Counted from the stretch's first letter, positions 45,047 to 54,111 are shown. The stretch is DNA of 64,000 bases from Nitrospira sp. (GCA_037045225.1 JBAOHZ010000009.1:2108001-2172000), one strand, 5' to 3'. Made by a program: numbers and translations. The notes: generated from the letters alone by a model not told the origin.

Positions 45047-46039
45047 ATGCAGAGACCTTCGCCCACGAAAGTGATTCTCGATACCGATCCCGGAGTCGAT
45101 GACGCTCTGGCGATCCTGCTGGCGTTGGCCTCGCCGGAATTGGAGGTGGTGGGGATCACGACCGTGTGCGGTAACGTGCCTGTGGGACAGGCGACGAAGA
45201 ATTTGTTCCGCGTCCTGAATCTCGTGAAGACGCCGCCGGGGTTGTTGGTCGGACAGGGAGCGGCGCGGCCCCTGGAGGAAGATCTTGTGATGGCGACCCA
45301 GGTTCACGGAAGCGATGGGCTTGGTGAATTGGACGCTGTGCTGACCGCGGAGGGCGCGCTACGCTACCCTCAAGTCCGCTTGCCGTCTGTGCTCTCGACC
45401 GCGCAGGATGTCTGGAGTGAATGTGTTCGTCGATACCCCGATGAGGTCACGTTGATCACGTTGGGCCCACTGACGAATGTGGCCTTGGGACTGAAAGTGA
45501 ACCCCCTGACGGTTCAGAAGTTCCGTTCGGTCATCGTGATGGGTGGGGCGATCGGCGTCCCCGGCAATATTGCGCCGGCAGCAGAATTCAATATGTATGT
45601 GGATCCGCATGCGGCCCATCGGGTGTTTCAGGCGTCGCTTCCCTTGACCCTTGTTCCGCTCGATGTGACGACCCGTGTTGCGGTGACACGCGAGCGCCTG
45701 ACGACCTGGGCCGCTGAGTCGTGTGACCCGCTTGGTCGAATCACAACTGATATGACGCGCAAGGCATTCGAATTTGCTGAAACGGTTGAAGGCCATGGGC
45801 TCTTCTATTTTCACGATCCGTTGGCCGTTCTGGCTGCCGCGGATTCGTCTTTGTTGAAGGTGGAGCCATTCCATGTGGCGGTTGAAATGGTTGGGCGTGT
45901 GTCTCGCGGGATGACGGTGGCGGATCGACGCCTACGCAGGCCGGAGGAGAAGATGAGCCCGAATATGCGCGTGGCCGTTGATGTCGATGTTGATCGGGCG
46001 CTGCGTCTCTTGCGCAGCCGGCTATGTCCATGGTCCTAG
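45047..46039 (+). CDS. Inosine/uridine-preferring nucleoside hydrolase
   Basis: The 330-residue protein has the family signature VILDTDPGVDDALAI with the calcium-binding Asp cluster, then GNVPVGQATKN, and the conserved VVMGGAI-like stretch VIVMGGAIGVPGN ... AAEFNMYVDPHAA. It splits ribonucleosides to base and ribose. It overlaps the ribokinase gene by 16 bp, so the released ribose is probably phosphorylated by its operon partner. Confidence 0.94.
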   Translation: MQRPSPTKVILDTDPGVDDALAILLALASPELEVVGITTVCGNVPVGQATKNLFRVLNLVKTPPGLLVGQGAARPLEEDLVMATQVHGSDGLGELDAVLTAEGALRYPQVRLPSVLSTAQDVWSECVRRYPDEVTLITLGPLTNVALGLKVNPLTVQKFRSVIVMGGAIGVPGNIAPAAEFNMYVDPHAAHRVFQASLPLTLVPLDVTTRVAVTRERLTTWAAESCDPLGRITTDMTRKAFEFAETVEGHGLFYFHDPLAVLAAADSSLLKVEPFHVAVEMVGRVSRGMTVADRRLRRPEEKMSPNMRVAVDVDVDRALRLLRSRLCPWS

Positions 46040-46947
46040 TGGTCGGGTCCAGCAATATCGATCTGGTGGCGTCGGTCGATCGTCTGCCGAACCGAGGGGA
46101 AACCGTCCTCGGGTACCATTTTGCCCAATCATTCGGTGGCAAAGGTGCCAACCAGGCCGTAGCGGCAGCCCGCGCCGGCGGGGACGTGACATTTCTCAGT
46201 ATGCTGGGGGCAGACGCCAATGGACTGTTGATCGAACAGCACTTGGCCACGCAGAGGCTGTCACGCCCGGTCCTTCTTCGCGATGCCGAAGCTCCTACCG
46301 GAGTGGCGATGATTCTCGTGGATCACAATGGCGAGAATCAGATCGTGGTTGTGCCAGGGAGTAATGGGCGTCTTACGCCCGCCGCTGTGCAGCAGCATTG
46401 TGAGTTGATGGTTGGAGTACGGGTACTGCTGGTTCAAATGGAAATTCCGCTGGAGACCGTTCGTGAGGCGTTGAGCCTGGCCAAGGCACATGGTCTCACC
46501 ACGATTCTCAATCCAGCTCCTGCCGCTCCGCTACCATCGGATCTCCTGCAATTGGTGGATGTTCTCACGCCCAACGAAACCGAAGCGCATGCGTTGAGCG
46601 GTTCGTCGGATCCTGCGGAGGCGGCACGGATTCTGACTGGTCGTGGAGTCGGCACCGTGGTTGTGACCTGTGGCGCAGCGGGGGCGTTGATGATCGGTGG
46701 GCACGAAGCAACTCGTATTCCCGGTTATGTGGTCGAGTCGATTGATTCGACGGGTGCCGGCGATGCGTTTAACGGTGTCTTGGCCTGTGCGATGGCTGAA
46801 GGGGCATCGATCACGAGCGCAATAGAGAGGGCCAATGCGGCCGGTGCGTTGGCTACGACGGGACGTGGGGCGCAGGAGTCGCTGCCGACGAAAGATGACA
46901 TCGAGCGGTTATGCCGATCCCAAGCCACGAGGATGGAAACGGCGTGA
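46024..46947 (+). CDS. rbsK: Ribokinase
   Basis: The 307-residue PfkB-family kinase has both signatures: the N-terminal GGKGANQAVAAARAGG and the C-terminal DSTGAGDAFNGVLA with the catalytic Asp. VVGSSNIDLVASVDRLPNRGE is typical of ribokinase. It forms ribose 5-phosphate, and its start lies inside the end of the nucleoside hydrolase gene, forming a nucleoside salvage pair. Confidence 0.93.
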   Translation: MSMVLVVGSSNIDLVASVDRLPNRGETVLGYHFAQSFGGKGANQAVAAARAGGDVTFLSMLGADANGLLIEQHLATQRLSRPVLLRDAEAPTGVAMILVDHNGENQIVVVPGSNGRLTPAAVQQHCELMVGVRVLLVQMEIPLETVREALSLAKAHGLTTILNPAPAAPLPSDLLQLVDVLTPNETEAHALSGSSDPAEAARILTGRGVGTVVVTCGAAGALMIGGHEATRIPGYVVESIDSTGAGDAFNGVLACAMAEGASITSAIERANAAGALATTGRGAQESLPTKDDIERLCRSQATRMETA

Positions 46948-46998
46948 TGGCAGGAAGTCGGAAGCTCTGCTCTCGGCAGCGTGGGGTAAGTAGCCGGC

Positions 46999-47640
46999 TC
47001 AGTTGCCTTTAGCGGCTTGGGCTCGTAGCTGGGAGAGCACCTGCCTCGCTTCAGGAATGAAATCCGCACGCTGAAGGCTTTGCGCGAGATCCAGTGCCTT
47101 GGTGGCAAGGGCGATCGCTTCTTCATGTCGCCCATCGGCGCAGTAGCTTTTTGCGAGGCTCAGTCGGGCATTGACGGCCGCCGGTTCCCTGGCAATGACC
47201 TGACGCAACAGGGTCTCTCCCTTTTCTTTGTCCCCGCCCATGAACCCCGGGATACGAACCAGAACGGCCCCCCTGGCTGAGAGCGCATCCAGATGGTCAG
47301 GATCCAGCTCGAGGGTGCGGTTTAACTCCTTCATCATCCGCCGGAATCCAAAGAGCGAGGTCAGGCTTTCCCCGTCAATCCGCAGTTGCTCACCGAGGTT
47401 GCAGAAGAGCGCGAAGTGAGCATCGGGGGATAAGTCATCCTTTTCAATCGCCTGCTCTCCAAAGGCTTGCCCCTGCGCGAAATGTTGAACGCGCTCCGCA
47501 CGCGTGTGAGCCTGACGGCCCAGCGCACATTCGTGCGTCGCATCGGCGGTGAGTTGTTGCGCCGAGGTGCCTGCGCGAGCCAACTCGGCAGCGAATAACA
47601 GGGTGATCGTAAGGCTAAGCGTGAGGCGAAGAGATTTCAT
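46999..47640 (-). CDS. Exported TPR-like protein
   Basis: From the ATG at 47640 the protein has 213 residues. A signal peptide (LTITLLFAAELARAG) is followed by helical repeats of TPR type: SPDAHFALFCNLGEQLRIDG, ELDPDHLDALSARGAVLVRI and VNARLSLAKSYCADGRHEEA. It probably folds as an all-helical periplasmic adaptor. It converges with the ribokinase gene. Confidence 0.8.
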   Translation of the reverse strand: MKSLRLTLSLTITLLFAAELARAGTSAQQLTADATHECALGRQAHTRAERVQHFAQGQAFGEQAIEKDDLSPDAHFALFCNLGEQLRIDGESLTSLFGFRRMMKELNRTLELDPDHLDALSARGAVLVRIPGFMGGDKEKGETLLRQVIAREPAAVNARLSLAKSYCADGRHEEAIALATKALDLAQSLQRADFIPEARQVLSQLRAQAAKGN

Positions 47641-47739
47641 GGAATGTCCGTGTCGATGTGTTGGCGGAAAATCAGCGGCAGATTCTACAGCAGGTGCACA
47701 GCGGAATTCCATCAGAGGGCACGGCGTGGATGAGGGGCA

Positions 47740-48291
47740 TCAGGAGCGACTCGTGAGGCCGCTCTGGGCCCATGGTGTCAACGTACGAAAGGCTTCCAGC
47801 ATGGAATGGTAGGGATAGGATGCGTTTCGCCCGCTTGGGTTGGGGAGTAAGACGATTTTTGAATCGTACAGCGTCGCCGGTTGCAGCCCCGGTTTTCGCC
47901 TTGTCTGGTTTGGTTCGTGCGGAAAGAGCGTGGGGTACAGTGTGATGCCCAGCAGGGCAACCACCTGGGGACGATACCGGCGAATCTTTCGCATAAGTGT
48001 GAGCCGGCCTGCCGCGTAATCTTTTGGTGTGAGACTGTCCATACTCGCTGTCGATCGACTCACCAGGTTGGTGAGGCCCAGCCCCCAGTCCGGAAGTCGC
48101 CCGTCGTCTCGGTAGCTCAATGGTTCCGGCACAAGGTTCGCCTCATAAATCAGTTTCCAAAACCGATTCGACGGTCCGGCATAGTGATGGCCAAGTTGGG
48201 CGGAGCGTGTCCCCGGATTGATGCCGACAAAGACGATGCTGAGTCCCGGTCGGAGATGGTCTGGCAAAGGAGATTGTTTTGGCATGGGCAT
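47740..48291 (-). CDS. mug: G/U mismatch-specific DNA glycosylase (Mug/TDG family)
   Basis: The 183-residue protein has the family-2 uracil-DNA glycosylase motifs GINPGTRSA (catalytic Asn in GINPG) and LLPNPSGRNASY (motif NPSG-N). Size and motif order fit Mug. It removes uracil or thymine from mismatches with guanine. Two Met codons (MPM) offer alternative starts two residues apart. Confidence 0.93.
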   Translation of the reverse strand: MPMPKQSPLPDHLRPGLSIVFVGINPGTRSAQLGHHYAGPSNRFWKLIYEANLVPEPLSYRDDGRLPDWGLGLTNLVSRSTASMDSLTPKDYAAGRLTLMRKIRRYRPQVVALLGITLYPTLFPHEPNQTRRKPGLQPATLYDSKIVLLPNPSGRNASYPYHSMLEAFRTLTPWAQSGLTSRS

Positions 48292-48530
48292 GATGGTCGT
48301 GGAGAGGTACCTTGCGGCATCAATTGAATCGATCGATGAGGCGGTTTAGTAGCATCCAGACTATTCTGCCACAGAATCGAATTGTGCTTTCTGTAGCATT
48401 ATGAGGTACTTTGAGGGACATGTCCGAAAAAACAATAGTTTATGGTTGTGCGTCCAGACGGCAAGAACTTTGCTTTATTAAGCATCCGTCGGTCGTTGGT
48501 AATCTCAAATCTAACAGGAGGGAAGTCAGA

Positions 48531-48755
48531 ATGAAGAAGATGATGTTGACGGTGATGGCGGCTGCATTGTTGGTTGCGTTCAGCGCTCCTTCGTTCGCCG
48601 GTGACGACAAGAAGAAGGAAGAGAAGAAGGGCGGCCACTTCTCCCAGACCCTCTTCGGCGAAGAGAAGAAGAAGGACGAGAAGAAGGGTGGACACTTGTC
48701 CCAGACCGTGTTCGGCGAAGAGAAGAAGAAGGACGAGAAAAAGGGCGGCCACTAA
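48531..48755 (+). CDS. Small secreted Lys/Glu-rich repeat protein
   Basis: The 74-residue protein has a clear signal peptide (cleavage near SFAG, after Ala23) and a strong ribosome site AGGAGGGAAGTCAGA. The mature 50 residues consist of a charged lead and two near-identical 19-residue repeats: GGHFSQTLFGEEKKKDEKK and GGHLSQTVFGEEKKKDEKK, ending in GGH. It has almost no hydrophobic core and is probably unstructured. The repeated GGH ends could bind metal. No family is recognised. It is bounded by a strong terminator. Confidence 0.75.
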   Translation: MKKMMLTVMAAALLVAFSAPSFAGDDKKKEEKKGGHFSQTLFGEEKKKDEKKGGHLSQTVFGEEKKKDEKKGGH

Positions 48756-48790
48756 AAACAACACCGTTTTCGGCGAGGCTAGCTGGCTTG

Positions 48791-48823
48791 AGAGGTCTCC
48801 CATTTCCAAGGTGGGAGACCTCT
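48791..48823. terminator. Bidirectional terminator hairpin
   Basis: AGAGGTCTCCCA and TGGGAGACCTCT form a perfect 12-bp stem with a 9-nt loop between the convergent repeat-protein and NUDIX genes. T-rich bases follow (TTCGGTCTTCT), but no clean T-run. Confidence 0.7.
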
Positions 48824-48831
48824 TCGGTCTT

Positions 48832-49350
48832 CTACCGGTGTCGTTCCTGCCGAATATAGACTGCTTGTAGCCCGACGATCGTTTTTCCGTCCCGAATGGT
48901 TCCATCCTCAATTTTCGAAATGGCCTCGCGAAGAGGCATTTCCACTACTTCCAGAACTTCGTCCTCATCCAGATTCTGCGTGCCGATCGTCAGGCCTGTG
49001 GCAAGGTAGATGTGGATGACTTCATCCGCAAATCCCGGCGCCGTGAAAATGCTGGAGAGGAGTTCAAAGCGACCGGCCTTGTAGCCGATCTCTTCTTCAA
49101 GTTCGCGGGCCGCACAGTCGAGTGGGTCTTCTTTCGGATGTAGTTTCCCCGCGGGTATTTCGTAAATAAATCCGTTCGCGGCATGACGAAATTGACGGAT
49201 CAGCACGACCGTTCCATCTTCTTTGAGGGGAACGACGGCAGAGGCACCGGGGTGGCGGATGACTTCGAGATCGATCGTGTGGCCGTTCGGCAGACGCACC
49301 GTATCGACGTTGAGCGTGACTACTGTGCCTTTGTAGATCGGTTTGACCAT
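48832..49350 (-). CDS. NUDIX hydrolase, ADP-ribose pyrophosphatase type
   Basis: The 172-residue protein has an exact NUDIX box (GKLHPKEDPLDCAARELEEE, then IGY) and the N-terminal features of ADP-ribose pyrophosphatases (IDLEVIRHPGASAVVPL, RQFRHAANGFIYEIPAG). It splits ADP-ribose to AMP and ribose 5-phosphate. It starts 3 bp after the gcvT stop, so the two are co-transcribed. Confidence 0.92.
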   Translation of the reverse strand: MVKPIYKGTVVTLNVDTVRLPNGHTIDLEVIRHPGASAVVPLKEDGTVVLIRQFRHAANGFIYEIPAGKLHPKEDPLDCAARELEEEIGYKAGRFELLSSIFTAPGFADEVIHIYLATGLTIGTQNLDEDEVLEVVEMPLREAISKIEDGTIRDGKTIVGLQAVYIRQERHR

Positions 49351-49353
49351 GCG

Positions 49354-50463
49354 TTACGGTGTGCCTGAAGGTTTCTTGTAAAATGGTGGCTTCACGACAA
49401 CGGCGGGGTAAGCCTTGCCTCGAATATCGATCAGAATGGAGGATCCCGGCTGGGCCACAGCCGGCGTGACATACCCCATGCCGATCCCCTTTTGCAGCAA
49501 GGGTGACAAGTTTCCACTGGTGACGTCGCCGATCTCGGGATGGGGAGCCTGCGCGCTCAGAATCTTGAACCCATGCCGCGGTACGGCCTTTTCGATGAGT
49601 TCAAACGCCACGAGCCGTCGTGTTGCTCCGCGTGATTGTTGGGCAAGTAATTCAGTCCGGCCGATGAAGTCTCCCTTATCGAATTTCACCACCCAATCAG
49701 CCCCGGCCTCGATGGGAGTGGTCTCCTCGTTCATGTCGTTGCCATAGAGCAGGTAGGCCATTTCAAGCCGGAGCAAATCGCGAGCGCCTAACCCTGTCGG
49801 CTTGATGCCGAGTGGACGTCCCGCTTCGAGGAGCTGAGCCCAAACCTTCGGCGCTCCCTCTGCCGGAAGATACAACTCATATCCCAATTCGCCGGTATAT
49901 CCGGTCCGTGTCACCAAGGTTGCGTGGCCGCAAAGGGTGGTGTCTAGGCACTGACGAATTTTCAGTGCCGCGAGGTCTGCCAGGCCGGCGGCTGTCAGGA
50001 TGTCACGTGAGGCTGGACCCTGGATCGCGATCTGCGCAAGGGAGGCTGACTGGTCCTGGACTTTGCAGCCTTGGGCCTGCGCCACCTTCTCATGCAACCA
50101 CGCCACAATCTTTTCCCGGTTTGAGGCGTTCACGCAAACCAGAAACTCATAGGGCTTCACATGGTAGACGAAGATGTCGTCTTTGATGCCGCCGTTCGAA
50201 GCGCAGATCATGGAGTAGTGCGATTGACGCACAGAGAGTTTCGACACATCGTTGGTGGTGATGCGCTGCAAAAACGCCAACGAGCCCGGTCCGGTGACGC
50301 GGATGCGCCCCATATGACTCACATCGAACAGTCCGGCATGCCGGCGGACGGTCTGGTATTCGTCCACCACGCCGGAATATTGGATGGGCATTTCCCAGCC
50401 TGCAAAGTCGACTAGCTTGCCTTGAGCTTTGCGATGGGCATCGATCAGGGGTGTCTGTTTCAT
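49354..50463 (-). CDS. gcvT: Aminomethyltransferase (glycine cleavage T-protein)
   Basis: The 369-residue protein starts TPLIDAHRKAQGKLVDFAGW and has the GcvT pattern FDVSHMGRIRVTGPG, SRTGYTGELGYELY-like VTRTGYTGELGYELYLP and the C-terminal barrel (VTSGNLSPLLQKGIGMGYV). It transfers the methylene group from the H-protein to tetrahydrofolate, forming ammonia. It lies in a minus-strand run with FKBP and FIST genes upstream and the NUDIX gene downstream, apart from gcvP. Confidence 0.96.
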   Translation of the reverse strand: MKQTPLIDAHRKAQGKLVDFAGWEMPIQYSGVVDEYQTVRRHAGLFDVSHMGRIRVTGPGSLAFLQRITTNDVSKLSVRQSHYSMICASNGGIKDDIFVYHVKPYEFLVCVNASNREKIVAWLHEKVAQAQGCKVQDQSASLAQIAIQGPASRDILTAAGLADLAALKIRQCLDTTLCGHATLVTRTGYTGELGYELYLPAEGAPKVWAQLLEAGRPLGIKPTGLGARDLLRLEMAYLLYGNDMNEETTPIEAGADWVVKFDKGDFIGRTELLAQQSRGATRRLVAFELIEKAVPRHGFKILSAQAPHPEIGDVTSGNLSPLLQKGIGMGYVTPAVAQPGSSILIDIRGKAYPAVVVKPPFYKKPSGTP

Positions 50464-50518
50464 CAGGTGTATCTACCGTCCAAGGTGGTGAGTGAATGTC
50501 GACGTCTGTGCAGCGGCC

Positions 50519-50962
50519 CTACCGGACTTCCAGCAGTTCCACGTCGAAGACGAGCGTGGCATTGGGTGGGATCACACCGCCGGCTCCACGCGCTCCGTAT
50601 CCAAGTTGCGAGGGAATCGTCAGTTTCCGTTTTCCGCCGACTTTCATGCCCGCGACGCCTTCATCCCATCCCTTGATGACCCTGCCGGCTCCGAGTGGAA
50701 AGGAAAACGGCTCCTTGCGGTCGACGGAACTATCGAACTTCGTTCCATTCGTGAGCCAGCCGGTATAGTGCACGCTCACCTGGTTTCCCGCGGTGGCCTC
50801 ACGGCCTGTGCCCGCCACGAGGTCTACGTATTTCAGGCCTGAATCGGTCGTGATTTCTGGGGTTGGGGCGGTCTGTTCGCTCTCTGCCATGATTGGTCTC
50901 CCTATAGTCAGGAATAAGAGTGCCACGATACCGCAAGTCGTCAACCAGAAGCGAGTGGTCAT
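50519..50962 (-). CDS. Periplasmic FKBP-type peptidyl-prolyl isomerase
   Basis: From the ATG at 50962 (site AAAGGA) the protein has 147 residues. A signal peptide (about 1-26, ending IMAES) is followed by one FKBP domain with the usual active-site residues: VSVHYTGWLTNGTKFDSS, FSFPLGAGRVIKGWDEGVAG and IPSQLGYGARGAGGVIPPN. It catalyses proline isomerisation of envelope proteins. Confidence 0.94.
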   Translation of the reverse strand: MTTRFWLTTCGIVALLFLTIGRPIMAESEQTAPTPEITTDSGLKYVDLVAGTGREATAGNQVSVHYTGWLTNGTKFDSSVDRKEPFSFPLGAGRVIKGWDEGVAGMKVGGKRKLTIPSQLGYGARGAGGVIPPNATLVFDVELLEVR

Positions 50963-51015
50963 GGAGAAGTCCTTTCCCGGTGTGCGAGTTCGATGGCCTG
51001 ACGCGCTGATGGAAC

Positions 51016-52242
51016 TCAACGAGTCGAGCGTTGTGTGGTTGATCGACCCGGTTCAGAAAAGATGGCGATGCTTGCCGTATACCCGTGGAGAAAATTCCGT
51101 CCGCCGACCGGGCCTAGCTCGCCTTGCGCAAAAAACCCCGCCAACGGAATGGCGCCCAATTGCTCTCCCAGGACAGAGGCGTCATGGTTGGGAACACCGA
51201 AGAGCCCTTTCCCGCGTCCGCAACAACTGAAGAGCAGCGCGCCCAGCGGCCGTTGTGATTCATGGAGACGGGACGCGGCGAGTAGCGCGTGGAGGTCCTC
51301 GTCGGCGGCCCGGGCGTCCCGGACTTGAAATTGAACGGTTTGCCCTTCCTGGATGACGTCGCCGACGACGATGGCCCCCGTCTGTTGGTCTGCTCCCAGG
51401 AGATTGCGGATCAAAAAATCCCCGCGGGTAAATTCCGCGCGGTGTTCATCCATGGCGATGCCGATATGGAGCGCCCGTTGGGCCTGCGCACGTTCATCCA
51501 TAGAGAGTTGCCCGAAGACGGTCTGCAAGCAATGCAAGGCTGGGATTCCACCGAGTTCTTGAATGATGTTCTGCTCCGCCTTTGTCACGATGAATCGGTC
51601 GCCGATCGGCCGACAGCCTTGCGAAATGACGGAGCGAACGGCGATGTTCCCGGAGAGCGCGACACCGACGAGTCCGTCGCTGTACACCTCCTCATCGAGG
51701 AATAGTCGATTCTCGGCAAGATCCTGACCGCCTCCTGCCAGCCCGCCAAGTGTTCGAGCCTGCGGATACCGCTCTTCAATGATGCCCAACACGTCCTGCA
51801 GTGGGGTGGAGAAGGGATCTGCGAAGAGGAGCATGAGGGGTGCCGACTCGCCCCCGTAGTCTAGTTCAGGCCAGTCACGCAGGGAAAACTGATCGTGGAT
51901 GCTTGAAAATGACAGCCGTAACGGATGGGCGATGACTCCGGGCAAATGGGCTGCCCAGAGGGTGGCGGCTGGTCCCATTTCAACTTCACGTCCGGTGGCA
52001 ATAACGCCCTCTCCTGTGCAGCCGACGAGGGTTTCTGGGCCGAGTGCTGTACGAATTGCGTGTGAGAGCGTATCGGCCTGATCCGCATGTTGGGCGGAGA
52101 TAAACAGGAAGGCGACGTCAATGCGGGAGGACCCCAACTGCTCACGAATGGCCCGGATCAGTTCATCTGCGGCCGCCTGCGCGTCCGCCTGGCGGGTGAG
52201 GGCGGATGCAAACCGCAGTGTTGATGGAGGTGTGAGAATCAC
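51016..52242 (-). CDS. FIST-domain sensory protein
   Basis: The 408-residue protein has FIST_N (about 20-215, VGCTGEGVIATGREVEMGPA) and FIST_C (about 225-385, LGALLFSCCGRGKGLFG, IPLAGFFAQGELGPVGGRNF). The Cys-Cys-Gly-Arg-Gly and G-F-F-A-Q-GE-GP motifs are conserved in the family. FIST proteins are predicted to bind small ligands such as amino acids. No membrane or output domain is attached, so it may work with a separate partner. Confidence 0.9.
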   Translation of the reverse strand: MILTPPSTLRFASALTRQADAQAAADELIRAIREQLGSSRIDVAFLFISAQHADQADTLSHAIRTALGPETLVGCTGEGVIATGREVEMGPAATLWAAHLPGVIAHPLRLSFSSIHDQFSLRDWPELDYGGESAPLMLLFADPFSTPLQDVLGIIEERYPQARTLGGLAGGGQDLAENRLFLDEEVYSDGLVGVALSGNIAVRSVISQGCRPIGDRFIVTKAEQNIIQELGGIPALHCLQTVFGQLSMDERAQAQRALHIGIAMDEHRAEFTRGDFLIRNLLGADQQTGAIVVGDVIQEGQTVQFQVRDARAADEDLHALLAASRLHESQRPLGALLFSCCGRGKGLFGVPNHDASVLGEQLGAIPLAGFFAQGELGPVGGRNFLHGYTASIAIFSEPGRSTTQRSTR

Positions 52243-52289
52243 CGGTAGATCTTTGCCTATAGGATCGGGGTGCGACCTGCCTGGTGCGG

Positions 52290-52517
52290 TTAGACGCCTG
52301 GATTCATGCGCTCAGGGCGCTCCGACGCAAGTTTCTTGTAATAGCGCCACATATACGAATGGTAGTCATCAAGCTGGGCGAGCAAGTAATGGAGTTCGGT
52401 CGGGTCCTGGGTTTCCAGTGCCTGCGTCATGCGTGTTTGTAGAAATTCTGCGAACTTCCCGTTCTTTTCGAGCGCGGTCAGAAGTGTAAGGCCACCTCCG
52501 ATAGAATAATCAGCCAT
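52290..52517 (-). CDS. Small conserved-looking protein, unknown
   Basis: The 75-residue protein has a good ribosome site (CGGAGGGCT) and a helical composition (LQTRMTQALETQDPTELHYL, LDDYHSYMWRYYKKLASE), without signal peptide or membrane helix. It precedes the FIST gene by 47 bp on the same strand. No family is recognised. Confidence 0.65.
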   Translation of the reverse strand: MADYSIGGGLTLLTALEKNGKFAEFLQTRMTQALETQDPTELHYLLAQLDDYHSYMWRYYKKLASERPERMNPGV

Positions 52518-52610
52518 AGCCCTCCGTATGACATACTGACAAGCCAGAAGGATAGCTGTGAGGCCTTACAAAAGCAAGGTGCCGGAGCCGCAGAGGGGAA
52601 GCTGGTGCGT

Positions 52611-52806
52611 GGCTAGCCCGCAGTATTCATGAGCGCTGCTGCAATTGAGGATGCGCAGGTGCGACCAGCCTGTCGTCGGGTGGGCTCGCCGCTCGGTCGG
52701 TCGGCCTCCTGTTCAAGGATGCTTCTTCCATCACGGCTCCGTGCGCCCATCTCGTTGCGCGACTCCGCCAGTTCGAGACGAACCACCCTGAATCATGCGG
52801 GCTAGG
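52611..52806. mobile_element. MITE-like repeat with imperfect terminal inverted repeats
   Basis: The left end reads CTAGCCCGCAGTATTCATGA and the right end, on the minus strand, CTAGCCCGCATGATTCAGGG; 16 of 20 positions agree. CTAG at both ends could be a 4-bp target duplication, as seen with IS5-like elements. The interior is about 160 bp with no transposase. A 57-codon frame inside (GTG 52786 to TAG, minus strand) is probably not a gene. The right end supplies the stop codon of the neighbouring peptidase. Confidence 0.5.
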
Positions 52807-54067
52807 GACTAGGTGCGTTACCGGCGGAGAGGATCTCTCGCAGGCGAGGGATGGAAATGGCTTCTGCCCGAAACCCGTCTCGCCCGATGACGGTGGTGGC
52901 TGCGGTGAGCGCGTTCAGAATCGCTTCTTCAGTGGCCTCCACCGTGGCGGTGATTACCGGATTGAGGTGGGTATCGGCCAGATGAGTGAGTGAAAAGGTG
53001 GGGTCGGACGGGTAATGAGGGATGACGTTGCCGGTGGAAAAGGCCAGCATGAAATCCCCGCTCCCGTGGCGGGCGGTTGAGCCGGTGCGGGCGAGTCCTA
53101 ATGCGGCTCGTTTTCCGAGGCGGGTGAGTTGTCGGCTATCCAACGGCGCATCGGTGGCAATGACGATAATGATCGACCCTTCGGCGTTGCCGCTGCTTCC
53201 TTCGCGGGGGGCGGGAAGGGCACTCGAATTTCGCTCCAGCGACAGGCTCGCTTGCGGGCCTGCGGCGTCGTAGCGTTGCCCAACCGGCACCCCGCCCATG
53301 GTGAGTTCGGACCTGCGGCCATGGTTCGCATTCACCAAGACCCCGATCGTAAATCCTCCATTGGCATCCGGGATTCGCCGCGAGGCCGTGCCGATGCCGC
53401 CTTTGAATCCATAGGAGATCATGCCGGTTCCGGCTCCCACGCTCCCCTCCGTGACAGGGCCTGATGACGCCTCATTCAGTGCCCGCATGACATCGGTTTC
53501 CGAGACGTGGCGACCCTGAATGTCGTTTAATCGTCCATCGTCGCATTCCGCCACGACGGGGGTCAGGGTGTCATCGGTAATGCCGATGCCGGGATATTGC
53601 GTGAGCATCCAGCTGATGACGCCATTGGCCACTCGGGGCACGTTGAGGGTGTTAGTCAACGCAATGGGGTATTCGAGAAAACCCGATTCCGCGACCCAGG
53701 ACAGTCCCGTCATTTCACCAGTGCCGTTCAGGACGAAGGCTCCTGCCGGGACTTTCTTGCGCCACACATCGTCGCGCGGCACGATGACCGTGACGCCGGT
53801 TCTGACCGGTCCCTGGCCGGGTTGCAGAGGGCCCTCCCCCTGGGTCAGCGTCACCTGCCCGACTTTGACGCCCGGCACATCGGTGATGGCATTCAGGGGG
53901 CCCGGTTGAAATTGTCCGAGGTTCAGCCCCAAGGCGCGCGCACGGACTCGGCCCTGGGTCACGGCATCGGGCGATCCGTCCAGGCTCCAGGCCGGAGACG
54001 CACAGGCAGCCACCAGGATCACGGCGCAGGACAGGACTGCATCGAGGCTCGTTCTTGAGAGATTCAT
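52802..54067 (-). CDS. P1-family (DmpA-type) aminopeptidase, exported
   Basis: From the ATG at 54067 the protein has 421 residues. It starts with a signal peptide (LSCAVILVAACASPAWS; a lipobox-like VAAC is present). The P1 domain includes ITDVPGVKVGQVTLTQGEGP, VLNGTGEMTGLSWVAESG and GAGTGMISYGFKGGIGTASR, the region around the self-cleavage site and nucleophile Ser of DmpA. Such N-terminal-nucleophile hydrolases cleave N-terminal amino acids from peptides and amides. The stop codon TAG belongs to the end of a MITE-like repeat. Confidence 0.9.
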   Translation of the reverse strand: MNLSRTSLDAVLSCAVILVAACASPAWSLDGSPDAVTQGRVRARALGLNLGQFQPGPLNAITDVPGVKVGQVTLTQGEGPLQPGQGPVRTGVTVIVPRDDVWRKKVPAGAFVLNGTGEMTGLSWVAESGFLEYPIALTNTLNVPRVANGVISWMLTQYPGIGITDDTLTPVVAECDDGRLNDIQGRHVSETDVMRALNEASSGPVTEGSVGAGTGMISYGFKGGIGTASRRIPDANGGFTIGVLVNANHGRRSELTMGGVPVGQRYDAAGPQASLSLERNSSALPAPREGSSGNAEGSIIIVIATDAPLDSRQLTRLGKRAALGLARTGSTARHGSGDFMLAFSTGNVIPHYPSDPTFSLTHLADTHLNPVITATVEATEEAILNALTAATTVIGRDGFRAEAISIPRLREILSAGNAPSP

Positions 54068-54111
54068 GTCTGCCGATTTCCTCCGTGAGTGGGTGCGCCT
54101 CAGACGCGGGG

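Noticed and set aside
52613..52786. 57-codon frame on the minus strand after the P1 peptidase gene
   Set aside because: It lies wholly within the MITE-like repeat and has no ribosome site.
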